Source of the DNA: Aquimarina mytili | GTDB lineage: Bacteria; Bacteroidota; Bacteroidia; Flavobacteriales; Flavobacteriaceae | Reading direction: 5' to 3' | DNA: 64,000 nt | NCBI RefSeq assembly: GCF_016735115.1 | Contig: NZ_JAERQJ010000014.1 | Location: forward strand, 1-64,000 | Shown here: positions 16,848 to 26,471 of the stretch, in pieces | Numbering within the stretch: position 1 is the first letter of the stretch | Layout: each line of letters starts with the position of its first letter | Position numbers and translations under genes: made by a program | The notes under the pieces: generated by a model | The model's input: only the letters and a program-made list of their open reading frames with translations | Told to the model about the DNA's origin: nothing | Databases searched by the model: none

Positions 16848-16987
16848 TAACAGAATAACGAAACAGATATTATTTAATTCATATCATATTCGGTTATTAG
16901 TTTTTAAACTTTTTGATTAGTAGTAATATTTTCTCACAGATTAAATACGTGAGATAAAAATGAAATTAATTTTAAAGTCCTTTTTAG

Positions 16988-17136
16988 AACAGTAAGCAAT
17001 TTTTACTGTTAGAAAGTAAGAGTAAAAGAAGCATCTTTTACTATCGATTACCTTTTATTTTTTTGAGAATATACTTGATGTGAGTCAAGGAAGCGAAGCT
17101 ATAGCCTTTTACTAAATTCCTTATTGATGATCATCA
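16988..17136 (+). promoter_or_regulatory. Structured 5' leader of the NRPS operon
   Basis: The leader holds hairpin AACAGTAA/TTACTGTT (16988-17010, 7-nt loop), hairpin AGTAAAAGA/TCTTTTACT (17021-17042, loop AGCA), and a 12-bp palindrome TGATGATCATCA (17125-17136). None is followed by a U tract. A structured leader ahead of a NusG-paralogue gene is what is expected if the antiterminator recognises its own transcript, as reported for LoaP. The rest of the 16638-17195 region is A/T-rich with no gene. Confidence 0.45.
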
Positions 17137-17195
17137 TTAATTAACAAGATAATATACTTATTCTAGTATTAAACATTATCAAAAACACAACAATC

Positions 17196-17723
17196 ATGGG
17201 CAAACTTCTTAAAACTGGTTGGTATGTTCTATACGTTAGATCACGCCATGAAAAAAAAGTCGATAATTTACTTAAGGAAAGTGGTTTAGAATCATTTCTT
17301 CCCTTGGTAAAAACCATTAGAAAATGGAGTGATAGAAAGAAAACGATAGAGGCACCTCTTTTTCCGTCATATGTTTTTGTAAAGATTAATTCTGCAAAAG
17401 ATTTCTATAAAGCCTCTTCTATTGAAGGAGCTTGTACTTTTGTTCGTTGTGGTGGTCAATACGCATTGGCCAAAGAAGATGAGATTCAGAAAATAAAACT
17501 TTTTCTAGGGTCAGAAGATATTACAAATATTAACAATGATAGACATGACTTAGAAATTGGCGAGATTATGTTGATTCAATATGGATCTCTTGCCGGTTTA
17601 GAATGTGAAGTAGTAAAGGTAAATAATGAGAATAAAATCGTTGTTCGATTAAATTCCATAAATCAGAGTATTACTGCAACAATACCTCCTCAATTCTTAT
17701 CAAAAATCTCAAAAGCAGTGTGA
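17196..17723 (+). CDS. NusG-paralogue antiterminator (UpxY/LoaP type)
   Basis: This 175-aa protein opens with the NGN domain (GWYVLYVRSRHEKKVDNLL, then LFPSYVFVKI) and ends with a KOW domain (about residues 120-165, with GEIMLIQYGSLAGLECEVV). Specialised NusG relatives of this size (UpxY for Bacteroides capsules, LoaP for Bacillus polyketides, RfaH in enterobacteria) stop RNA polymerase from terminating early in very long operons. It is the first gene of an operon of at least 46 kb, and its stop codon overlaps the next start (TGATG). It is therefore most likely dedicated to this cluster and not the housekeeping NusG. Confidence 0.88.
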   Translation: MGKLLKTGWYVLYVRSRHEKKVDNLLKESGLESFLPLVKTIRKWSDRKKTIEAPLFPSYVFVKINSAKDFYKASSIEGACTFVRCGGQYALAKEDEIQKIKLFLGSEDITNINNDRHDLEIGEIMLIQYGSLAGLECEVVKVNNENKIVVRLNSINQSITATIPPQFLSKISKAV

Positions 17724-19807
17724 TGAAAAATAAAAATTCTAAGACGCATATTTATAATCGGTTAGATTATCATATGCCAGAAAATAACCAAATAGAGTTT
17801 GCTACTTATGTAAACACTATTGGAGAACATAGAATTGCTTCTGCTCCCATTTTTTATGGAAGAGATGATGATCAATCCAATTATAATGGATATAGAATAG
17901 AAATTAAAGAGATTGAAAAAACGATTCAACGCATTAATATCTACATCGTAGATTGTTATGTTCGTGTGGATAAAGTTAACAATACCCCAGTCTTGATAGC
18001 TTATCTTGTGGCAAATGAGTCTTTTGTGAATGTTACAACATTAGCTATTAAACTAAAAAGATATTTGCCTGATTATATGATTCCAACTCATTTTGTGGTT
18101 ATCGATGCAATTTCTCTTCTTCCAAATGGCAAAATTGATGTTAAAAAACTGCCTAGACCTAAGTTTTCTAATAATGAAGAATTGATTAAACTGCCTTCTA
18201 CAGTAGAAGAAAAGAATGTAGCGGCAATTTGGAAAGAATTATTGAAGTTAGACGAAGTAGATGTCAATGTTAGTTTTTTTGAGCTGGGCGGGCACTCATT
18301 ACTTGCTAATGAGTTTGTAAATACGATAAGAAATGAAAAAGGAATAGATTTATCAATACAGGATTTTTATAAATTTCCAACGATACATGAAATTAGTAAA
18401 TTGATTCCTTCATTAAAAAAGAAACAAAACCAGAAGACGATTGCTTCTAATTTGGATCTTTATCCGTTATCATTTTCTCAACAAGCAATTTGGTCTTTGG
18501 ATCAGGTGGATACTACACATGAATTTTGTTATGAATCCAGAGCGATCAAGCTAAAGGGTAATATAGATTACTTTCTTATAGAAAAAACATTTTGTAAACT
18601 TATAGAGAAACATGAGATCTTAAGAACGGTTTTTGAGTTAATTGAAGATGAACCTTTTCAAAAGATATTACCGCCATATATATTTAGTATTCCTGTTACT
18701 AATTACATAGGGGTAAAGAAAAAAGATCAGAAAAAGATAATTCTTGATCGCCTTAAGGCTATTAAGGAAGTTTCTTTCGAAATTGAAAAAACACCTCTTT
18801 TTAGAGCAGAAATACTAAAATTCTCTATTACAGATAATGTTCTTGTGTTTTGTAGTCACAATATGATTCTTGATAAGTGGGCACAAAGAATATTGTTTAA
18901 GGATTTTGTTGATGTTTATAATGAATTGAAGAGGAATCCTGATTTTGAAATTAAAAGACCAACAGCAAGTTATAAAGACTATGCATTTCTAGAAAAAGAA
19001 AACCTAAATGAGGAAGCTCTTAATAAACGATTAGATTTTTGGAAAGATAAGCTTAATGGTTTTTCAAATGAAGTATTAATAGCTTCTGATAGCATAAGCC
19101 CCAAAAAACAAACAAAAATAAGAGGCGGTATACCATATACATTTTCATTAGAGTTTTCTGAGAAATTAAGGCAATTTTCTGAAATACAGAATGTTTCCCT
19201 ATTTATTACAATGGTTACAGCTTTTAAAATAATGTTGAGTAAGTATAGTAAAGACTGTGATATCTGTATAGGAACTTCGACAATAAATAATTTCTATCAA
19301 GGATATCAAGAAGTTTTAGGAGTTACATTAAATACAATTCCATTACGAAGCAGGTTTAAGAATGATAACAGTCTAATAGAGGTTTTAGATCGCGTTAAAA
19401 AAACATGTTTAGACGCATATGCATGTGGTGATACTCCCTTTCAAAAAATTGTGGAAAAAGTATGTCCCGAACGAAGATTCGATCCTCAGGCATTATTTAG
19501 ATATATGTTTAGTTTCATCGATTTTCCTATAAGAAACATGTCATTGTTGGATGCAGAAATCGAAATCATAAAAGAACATAATGAACTATCAAAGTTCGAT
19601 ATTAATATAGTCGTTAATACAACACAAGAACAAGCCGATTTTTCTTTGACACATCAGACTGATAGAAGAATTTCTATAGATTGGCAGTATAATTCAAACA
19701 TTTTTGAATCCTCTACCATGCAACATATGTTGTCAATGTACTTAAGAACACTAAACGAGCTTATCACTAAACCAGATCAGTCTCTCGAAAACACTGCTGT
19801 CATTTAG
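17723..19807 (+). CDS. Truncated NRPS protein: A-domain tail - carrier - degenerate condensation domain
   Basis: This 694-aa protein has three parts. First is only the C-terminal lobe of an adenylation domain (A8-like GRDDDQ...YNGYRIEIKEIE near 46-65, A10 LPNGKID at 133-139); the ~400-residue AMP-binding core is absent. Second is a carrier domain with phosphopantetheine Ser192 in FFELGGHSL. Third is a condensation domain (about 225-690) whose HHxxxDG motif reads HNMILDK (379-385), so the catalytic second His and the Gly are lost. I choose ATG 17723 over the preceding in-frame GTG. The carrier could still be loaded in trans, but the protein cannot be a normal module. It may be a decaying remnant or a scaffold. 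A 168-bp gap with hairpins separates it from the next NRPS gene. Confidence 0.85.
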   Translation: MKNKNSKTHIYNRLDYHMPENNQIEFATYVNTIGEHRIASAPIFYGRDDDQSNYNGYRIEIKEIEKTIQRINIYIVDCYVRVDKVNNTPVLIAYLVANESFVNVTTLAIKLKRYLPDYMIPTHFVVIDAISLLPNGKIDVKKLPRPKFSNNEELIKLPSTVEEKNVAAIWKELLKLDEVDVNVSFFELGGHSLLANEFVNTIRNEKGIDLSIQDFYKFPTIHEISKLIPSLKKKQNQKTIASNLDLYPLSFSQQAIWSLDQVDTTHEFCYESRAIKLKGNIDYFLIEKTFCKLIEKHEILRTVFELIEDEPFQKILPPYIFSIPVTNYIGVKKKDQKKIILDRLKAIKEVSFEIEKTPLFRAEILKFSITDNVLVFCSHNMILDKWAQRILFKDFVDVYNELKRNPDFEIKRPTASYKDYAFLEKENLNEEALNKRLDFWKDKLNGFSNEVLIASDSISPKKQTKIRGGIPYTFSLEFSEKLRQFSEIQNVSLFITMVTAFKIMLSKYSKDCDICIGTSTINNFYQGYQEVLGVTLNTIPLRSRFKNDNSLIEVLDRVKKTCLDAYACGDTPFQKIVEKVCPERRFDPQALFRYMFSFIDFPIRNMSLLDAEIEIIKEHNELSKFDINIVVNTTQEQADFSLTHQTDRRISIDWQYNSNIFESSTMQHMLSMYLRTLNELITKPDQSLENTAVI

Positions 19808-19816
19808 ACAAAAAAG

Positions 19817-19929
19817 ATACTAACACATTAGTATTTCATGTCCGTCATAGGCATCACAATATCATAATATATTACAATTGATTCTTAAAACACTACTAAA
19901 ACTTGTAGTGCGTTTTTGAGCACTCAAAA
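19817..19929 (+). terminator. Hairpin cluster, possible internal terminator, between NRPS genes
   Basis: The gap contains hairpin ATACTAA/TTAGTAT (19817-19834), hairpin CACTAC/GTAGTG (19891-19910) followed by CGTTTTT, and an inverted repeat TTTTGAG/CTCAAAA (19914-19929). The middle element looks like a weak intrinsic terminator inside the operon, the kind of barrier an antiterminator would bypass. Confidence 0.45.
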
Positions 19930-19975
19930 TTGTAGGCTTTTATAATTCTAACATCCGTTAAATATTTCATACATA

Positions 19976-22900
19976 ATGAATTCTTTAAGAAAACATAAGA
20001 CACTTTCTCAAGTGCTCGAATTTAGGAAAAACTCAACCAGAGGAATAACTTTTATTGAAGGTAGCGAAAAAGAAAATTTTCTTTCTTATCAAGATCTATA
20101 TCATAAGGCTGTAGCAAGATTATCGTATTTGCAAAAGCAAGGAATAAAACCTCAAAATGAATTGGTATTTCAAGTAAACGATAATGAGGCATTTATTGTT
20201 CTGTTTTGGGCATGTATCCTAGGGGGTATAATCCCTGTACCGTTAAGTATTGGAAGAAATTCAGAGCACAAACAGAAACTCTTTAATGTTTGGTCAATAT
20301 TAAAGAATCCTTACTTGGCAATTTCAAAAGAAGAGATTAATAAGCTGAATAATCATGATAAGGAAGAGGAACTAGCAGAAATAAAACAAAAGATTATTGA
20401 TGTTAAAGGCGAATGGAATTCAGGAGAAGATGCAGTACTATATGAAGCAAAAGAAGATGATATTGCTTTTATCCAATTCTCTTCAGGCTCCACTGGAAAT
20501 CCCAAAGGAGTGGTGTTAACACACAAAAATTTGCTAACTAACATATTCGATATTAGTACAGCATCGAGCTATGCCGAAGAAGATTCAATGATTAGTTGGA
20601 TGCCGCTTACTCATGATATGGGGCTTATCGGGTTTCATTTAAATCCGTTATTCATAGGAATGAATCATTATTTAATGCCTACTGATCTTTTTGTAAGAAG
20701 ACCTTCTATATGGCTAGATAAAGCAAGCGAACATCAGGTAACCATTTTGTGTTCTCCTAATTTTGGCTATAAGTATGTTCTGAAACATTGTAATGTTGAT
20801 ACTTCAGAACAATGGGATTTGAATTCGGTTCGGTTAATTTATAATGGAGCAGAACCTATATCAGAAACCATATGCAATCAATTTTTAGAAGGGTTATCTA
20901 AATATGGCTTAAAAAAATCTGCCATGTGTCCGGTTTATGGTTTGGCAGAAGCAAGCTTGGCAGTAACCATATCTAATCTGGAAGATACTATTGTTTCTTT
21001 TAATTTTGATAGAGACCAACTTAAAATAGGAGATAAAGTACATATAACTGAAGCACAAGAAAAAAACTCGGTATCATTTGTCAAAGTAGGAAAACCAATC
21101 AATCATTGTTCTTTGAGAATTACAAATGATACTAATGAATTGGTAAAAGACGAAGTAATAGGTCATATTCAAATTAAAGGCCCTAATGTAACTTCTGGTT
21201 ATTATAATAATGAAGAAGCCACCAAAAATGCCGTTCTGGAAAGTGGTTGGGTTAAAACAGGGGATTTAGGCTTTGTTAAAGATGGCGAACTTTATGTAAC
21301 TGGTAGATTGAAAGATATCATTTTTAGTAATGGACAGAACTATTATCCTCATGATATAGAGCGTATAGCCGAAAAGGTAGAAGGAATCGAACTAAATAAA
21401 ATTGCTTTTGGTGGTTTTTTTAACGGTAATACTCAAAAAGAAGAAATTATTGCTTTTGTATTTCACAGAGGAAGTTTAGATAAGTTTATTCCAATCATAA
21501 CGGCATTAAAAGAAGTAGTAAATGCAGAAATTGGATTAGAAATAAATAGTGTGGTGCCTATTAAAAATGTGCCTAAAACTACAAGTGGAAAATTGCAGCG
21601 CTTTAAATTGTTATCTGATTATAGGAATGGAGTTTTTAACGAAATTAATGAGCAAATAAAATTTTTAATTTCTGAAAGGAATTTAGATAATATAGTAGTG
21701 CCCGCAAATGAAAAAGAACGTAAACTACTCGCTATCTGGAAAAACGTTCTAGACTTTGAAAATATTAGTGTAGAAAAAAGCTTTTTTGAACTTGGAGGTA
21801 ATTCATTAAAAGCCGCCGAAATGATGATGGCATTAGTGAAAGAGTTTCAAGTAGAAATTACACCAGATGTATTATATAAATATCAAACGATAAGAGGTTT
21901 GGCTTCTGTGTTAACAACATTGAAACCAAAAGAGTATAAAGCAATTCCTAAAGCTGAGTCGTCAAACTTTTATCCTGTTTCCAGCGCACAAAAAAGACTG
22001 TACTATGCTTGGAAAATGAATAAAAAGAGTATTGCATATAATACTCCAACGGCATTTAGAATACAAGGAAGAATCAATGAAGAAAAACTAAAAAAGGTAA
22101 TCTCCGAATTAGTAAATAAACATGACGCCTTACGAATGGTGTTTGATGAGAGGCCAAATCCGGTTTTTAACACAGATAAAATAAACGAAGTATCTATAAC
22201 AATTAAGAATTGTGAAGGGAGTAATATTCAAAGTGAACTTCGTAGACTAGTAATGCCTTTTGATCTTGCAAAAGGTCCATTATTCAGAATGGCAATTTTA
22301 AACAGTGAAAATAATGATGCTATTCTGTTTCTAGATTTTCACCATATCATTTCAGATGGAGTATCGATCCATCATTTTGTAAAAGAAATGATATCACAAT
22401 ACGAAGGTAAAATTGTAGAACCATTGAGTATTGGTTATGGTGATTATAGCAATTGGGAAAATAATCATAAAGATGAAGAAGTTTTAACTTCTAATAAATC
22501 ATATTGGTTAGATCAATTAAGTGGAGATTTACCAGAATTAAATATAGAGTTAGATTATCCCAGACCACCAATATTTACCCCTAAAGGTGAAAAATTAGAA
22601 TTTGAGTTTGACAATCATACAACACTCAAATTAAAAGCACTCGCTAAAGAGCAAGGGTGTACTTTGCATGCATTAATGTTTACAATGTATCATGTATTGA
22701 TTGCTAAGTATTCTGGTGCTAACGAAACAATAATCGGGATACCAGTAGCAGGAAGACAGCATCCAGACATACAAACCATGCAGGGAATGTTCGTTAATAA
22801 CTTGCCTATACGAAATGTAATAAATGGAGAGGAAACCATAAGAGAAATTTTGAGAAATGTTGATGAACGTATCTCTAATGGTCTATTGCATCAAGATTAT

Positions 22901-25900
22901 CCTTTTGATGAAATGGTTACCACTATAGTAAATACTCAGAATGCCAGTAGAAACCCAATTTTTGATACCATGTTTATTTATCAAAATATGGGGACAACTA
23001 CCCTTATCGGGCAAGATTTTACACTATCAAGATACTTTTTTGATCCAGGTTATTCTAAGTTCGATATCTCAATGGAAGTTTTTGAAAACGATAAATCTCT
23101 TAAGTATGGCATAGAATATAATACCACATTGTTTAAAAAGGATACTATTTTAAGTGTTCAAAGATGCTTTGAAAACTTAGTTAATGAAATCCTTAAAAAC
23201 CCTGACACCCAATATTCAAGATTATCACTACTGGATACCAAGGAGGCAAATAGGTTTACATATTTGTTTAATAATGATGTCCAAACCTATCCTAAAGAAA
23301 AAAGTGTATATCATCTGTTTGAAGAACAAGCACAAAGAACACCAAAATCTACCGCCTTGGAGTTTGGTTCTCAAACAATGACATATGAAGAATTAGATAA
23401 TAGAGTAAATCAATTTGCTTTAGTATTAAAAGAAAAAGGAGTAGCCTCTCAAAATATTGTCAGTATCTTGTTACCGAGGTCTTTTGAGCTTGTCATTACA
23501 ATACTTGGTGTCATGAAAATCGGAGGAGTATATGTTCCTTTAGATGCTGATTTACCGGAAGATCGAATTCGTTATATTCTTGGACATAGCCAATGTGATT
23601 TTTTAATTACAAACTCTGATAAAGAGTTTAAAGTGAATTCTGATGTTGGAAGTGTATTGCCAAGATCCATTACTATAGATAAGATTACATCTTCTAAAGA
23701 AACTCTAAATACTGATATTGAATTCGAATATAATGCTCAAGATCCAGCGTATATATTATATACCTCAGGAACGACGGGTAAACCCAAAGGAGTAGTTGTT
23801 AAAAACACTTCTCTAACAAATTATATTTGTTGGGCTGCAGAAACGTATATTAAAGAGAAATCAGCAAAGTTTCCTTTATACACATCAATCTCCTTTGACC
23901 TGACAGTAACCTCTATTTTTACGCCTTTAATTACGGGAAATACAATAGTAATCTATGAAGAGGAACAACAAGAAATGTTGATAGAAAAAGTGCTTAATGA
24001 TACAATCTCAACGATTGTGAAATTAACTCCTTCACATTTAAAAATTATTAGAGAATTACATGTAAAAAGTACCAACTCAATTAAAAGATTTATTATAGGA
24101 GGTGAAGAATTAGAAACCTCTTTAGCAAAGGATATCTATAATCAATTTGGCGGACAGGTTGAACTTTATAATGAATATGGCCCAACAGAGGCAACCGTTG
24201 GCTGTATGATCTATAAATTTTCACCAGACGATACGTTTAGAACTGTCCCTATAGGAGATCCTATAAAAAATACCCAAATTTATGTACTGGATGAATATTT
24301 AAATCCTGTACCCGTTGGTGTAAGAGGAGATTTATATATATCAGGCGACGGACTTGCACAGGGGTATTTTAAAAATGATGTTTTGACTAATGAGAAGTTT
24401 ATAGAAAACCCATTTATCGAAGGTCAAAAAATGTATCGTTCAGGGGATATTGCTGTAAGACGTTCTAATGAAGCATTAGAATACATTGGAAGATCAGACC
24501 AGCAGATTAAGATTAACGGTTATAGAATTGAAATTCCTGAAATTGAAAACTGTTTATTAGATCATCCAGATATAAAACAAGCGACAGTTGTATGTGACGA
24601 GGTATCAGGAGAAAAAGCATTACACGCGTATTACAGAAGTGTTGAAAATATAAAAATTGACTATTCTGATCTGGTAAGCTTTTTAGCAAATCGTTTGCCA
24701 TATTATATGATCCCGAGGTCATATACCTATATTGAAAAAATGCCTCTAACCAAAAATGGCAAAATTGATTATAAAGCATTACCTGTTCCTGAGTTCAATA
24801 CTAACCAAATAGAAAGAGAAGCTTCTGAAAATAATTTAGAAGAGGCAATTTTAGAGGTATGGAAAGACATATTTGGGACTGAAGATATATCGGTTAATGA
24901 CAATTTTTTTGAAATGGGTGGAGACTCGATCAAGGCGGTTCAGATTTCTTCGAAATTAAATATGAAAGGAATTACCCTTGATGTAAAGGATATACTAACA
25001 TATCAAACCATTGCAATTACAGCACCCTATGCTAATATTAATCTTGATAATGAAAAATATGACCAGGGGTTTGTTGAAGGACTTAAAGCTTTAAACCCTA
25101 TTGAAAGTTGGTTTGTGAATCAAAAACAGCCAAATCCTAACTATTATAATCAATCCGTTTTATTAAACTTTAATGAGCCAATACATACCGAAGTTTTGAC
25201 ACAAGCTTTTATGAGGTTAATTAATCATCATGATGGATTAAGAATAAACTATAAACAAAATGAAAATAAGATATGGTTTAATGAAGCATACATAAATTAT
25301 CCTTTCAAAATTGAAGAGCACAAAATTAATGCTGATGATGAATTATTCGAAGTATGTACGACTATTAAAAACAGTATGGATATTGAAAATAGTTTGCTAA
25401 TTAAAGCCGCTATTATTATGTATCCGGATGCTTCCGAAAAATTATTTATTACGGCACATCATTTAGTTGTTGATGGGATTTCTTGGAGAATTCTACTGGA
25501 TGATTTAAAAACAATTTATCAGTCATTACTGTCAGGTAATGAACCTGTACTTCCAATGAAAACCATGTCTTTACAAGAGTGGCAAATTACACTTACAAGT
25601 TTGGTACAAAAAACCAATTTTACAGCAAACGAAGTAGCGTATTGGAAAGCTATTGAAGAAGAAGATTTTGAGCTGCCATATGATACAGAAACAAACGATT
25701 GGCGTTTCAAAAATTCAAGACAAATAACGGTTAATCTTGATGAAGATCAAACAGCACATCTGGTAAAGAAAGCACACCTGTCATACAAAACCAATATAGT
25801 TACATTATTAAGTACAGCACTCTCATTAGCACTTCAAGAATGGATAAATAAAGAAGAATTTATTATTCAATTTGAAAATCACGGGCGACATGTTGAGAAT

Positions 25901-26434
25901 GTTGATGTCTCGAGAACAAGCGGGTGGTTTACAGCAATGTACCCCGTAAAACTTACTTTAATACAAGGGACTATAGACGATCAAATAAAAAGTATTAAAG
26001 AGCAACTCGTGAGTGTTCCGAATAATGGATTAGGGTATGGTATTTCGAAATACATGAGGGAAACAGAATTAACCAGTAATGAGAAGCTTTCTGAACTCCG
26101 ATTCAATTATTTGGGTCAATTTGATCAAGAACTTACTAACGATCTATTTGAATTCTCACAAGTATTTCATGGAAGTGAAGTGGGACTTGAGAATATATTG
26201 ACCACCAAGCTCGAGATTAATGCTATGGTAGTTCAAGAAAAATTGCAGATTTCTGCTAATTATAATAGCAAATTCCATAAAAATGAGACTATCTCAAGGT
26301 TTTTGGAATCTTTCTTAACAAAATTATCATTCATAATTAATCATACTAAAGATCAAAAAGATATTCATTTTACACCTTCTGATTTTGAATCAGTAGATCT
26401 AGAACAAGGAGAACTAGACTCTTTATTCTCATAA
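19976..26434 (+). CDS. Lipopeptide-initiating NRPS: FAAL-T-C-A(Asn)-T-E
   Basis: This is a 2152-aa protein. A fatty-acyl-AMP ligase (about 1-570) shows SSGSTGNPKG at 169-178, WMPLTHDMGLIGFHLNP and YGLAEASLAV. A carrier follows (Ser610), then a condensation domain with HHIISDG (789-795). The adenylation domain (about 1110-1600) has YTSGTTGKPKG and pocket residues that I align by hand as D-L-T-K-I-G-E-V-G-K, the asparagine code. A second carrier (Ser1651) and an epimerization domain (HHLVVDG 1828-1834; VPNNGLGYG; FNYLGQFD) complete it. It activates a fatty acid without CoA, attaches it to Asn and epimerises the residue, starting the chain as acyl-D-Asn. The acidic C-terminal tail, with TPSDF and ELDSLF, resembles a donor docking (COM) helix for the next NRPS. 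Confidence 0.92.
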   Translation: MNSLRKHKTLSQVLEFRKNSTRGITFIEGSEKENFLSYQDLYHKAVARLSYLQKQGIKPQNELVFQVNDNEAFIVLFWACILGGIIPVPLSIGRNSEHKQKLFNVWSILKNPYLAISKEEINKLNNHDKEEELAEIKQKIIDVKGEWNSGEDAVLYEAKEDDIAFIQFSSGSTGNPKGVVLTHKNLLTNIFDISTASSYAEEDSMISWMPLTHDMGLIGFHLNPLFIGMNHYLMPTDLFVRRPSIWLDKASEHQVTILCSPNFGYKYVLKHCNVDTSEQWDLNSVRLIYNGAEPISETICNQFLEGLSKYGLKKSAMCPVYGLAEASLAVTISNLEDTIVSFNFDRDQLKIGDKVHITEAQEKNSVSFVKVGKPINHCSLRITNDTNELVKDEVIGHIQIKGPNVTSGYYNNEEATKNAVLESGWVKTGDLGFVKDGELYVTGRLKDIIFSNGQNYYPHDIERIAEKVEGIELNKIAFGGFFNGNTQKEEIIAFVFHRGSLDKFIPIITALKEVVNAEIGLEINSVVPIKNVPKTTSGKLQRFKLLSDYRNGVFNEINEQIKFLISERNLDNIVVPANEKERKLLAIWKNVLDFENISVEKSFFELGGNSLKAAEMMMALVKEFQVEITPDVLYKYQTIRGLASVLTTLKPKEYKAIPKAESSNFYPVSSAQKRLYYAWKMNKKSIAYNTPTAFRIQGRINEEKLKKVISELVNKHDALRMVFDERPNPVFNTDKINEVSITIKNCEGSNIQSELRRLVMPFDLAKGPLFRMAILNSENNDAILFLDFHHIISDGVSIHHFVKEMISQYEGKIVEPLSIGYGDYSNWENNHKDEEVLTSNKSYWLDQLSGDLPELNIELDYPRPPIFTPKGEKLEFEFDNHTTLKLKALAKEQGCTLHALMFTMYHVLIAKYSGANETIIGIPVAGRQHPDIQTMQGMFVNNLPIRNVINGEETIREILRNVDERISNGLLHQDYPFDEMVTTIVNTQNASRNPIFDTMFIYQNMGTTTLIGQDFTLSRYFFDPGYSKFDISMEVFENDKSLKYGIEYNTTLFKKDTILSVQRCFENLVNEILKNPDTQYSRLSLLDTKEANRFTYLFNNDVQTYPKEKSVYHLFEEQAQRTPKSTALEFGSQTMTYEELDNRVNQFALVLKEKGVASQNIVSILLPRSFELVITILGVMKIGGVYVPLDADLPEDRIRYILGHSQCDFLITNSDKEFKVNSDVGSVLPRSITIDKITSSKETLNTDIEFEYNAQDPAYILYTSGTTGKPKGVVVKNTSLTNYICWAAETYIKEKSAKFPLYTSISFDLTVTSIFTPLITGNTIVIYEEEQQEMLIEKVLNDTISTIVKLTPSHLKIIRELHVKSTNSIKRFIIGGEELETSLAKDIYNQFGGQVELYNEYGPTEATVGCMIYKFSPDDTFRTVPIGDPIKNTQIYVLDEYLNPVPVGVRGDLYISGDGLAQGYFKNDVLTNEKFIENPFIEGQKMYRSGDIAVRRSNEALEYIGRSDQQIKINGYRIEIPEIENCLLDHPDIKQATVVCDEVSGEKALHAYYRSVENIKIDYSDLVSFLANRLPYYMIPRSYTYIEKMPLTKNGKIDYKALPVPEFNTNQIEREASENNLEEAILEVWKDIFGTEDISVNDNFFEMGGDSIKAVQISSKLNMKGITLDVKDILTYQTIAITAPYANINLDNEKYDQGFVEGLKALNPIESWFVNQKQPNPNYYNQSVLLNFNEPIHTEVLTQAFMRLINHHDGLRINYKQNENKIWFNEAYINYPFKIEEHKINADDELFEVCTTIKNSMDIENSLLIKAAIIMYPDASEKLFITAHHLVVDGISWRILLDDLKTIYQSLLSGNEPVLPMKTMSLQEWQITLTSLVQKTNFTANEVAYWKAIEEEDFELPYDTETNDWRFKNSRQITVNLDEDQTAHLVKKAHLSYKTNIVTLLSTALSLALQEWINKEEFIIQFENHGRHVENVDVSRTSGWFTAMYPVKLTLIQGTIDDQIKSIKEQLVSVPNNGLGYGISKYMRETELTSNEKLSELRFNYLGQFDQELTNDLFEFSQVFHGSEVGLENILTTKLEINAMVVQEKLQISANYNSKFHKNETISRFLESFLTKLSFIINHTKDQKDIHFTPSDFESVDLEQGELDSLFS

Positions 26435-26471
26435 AACATTCATTTTTCGAACTAACAAAAATAATAATAAC

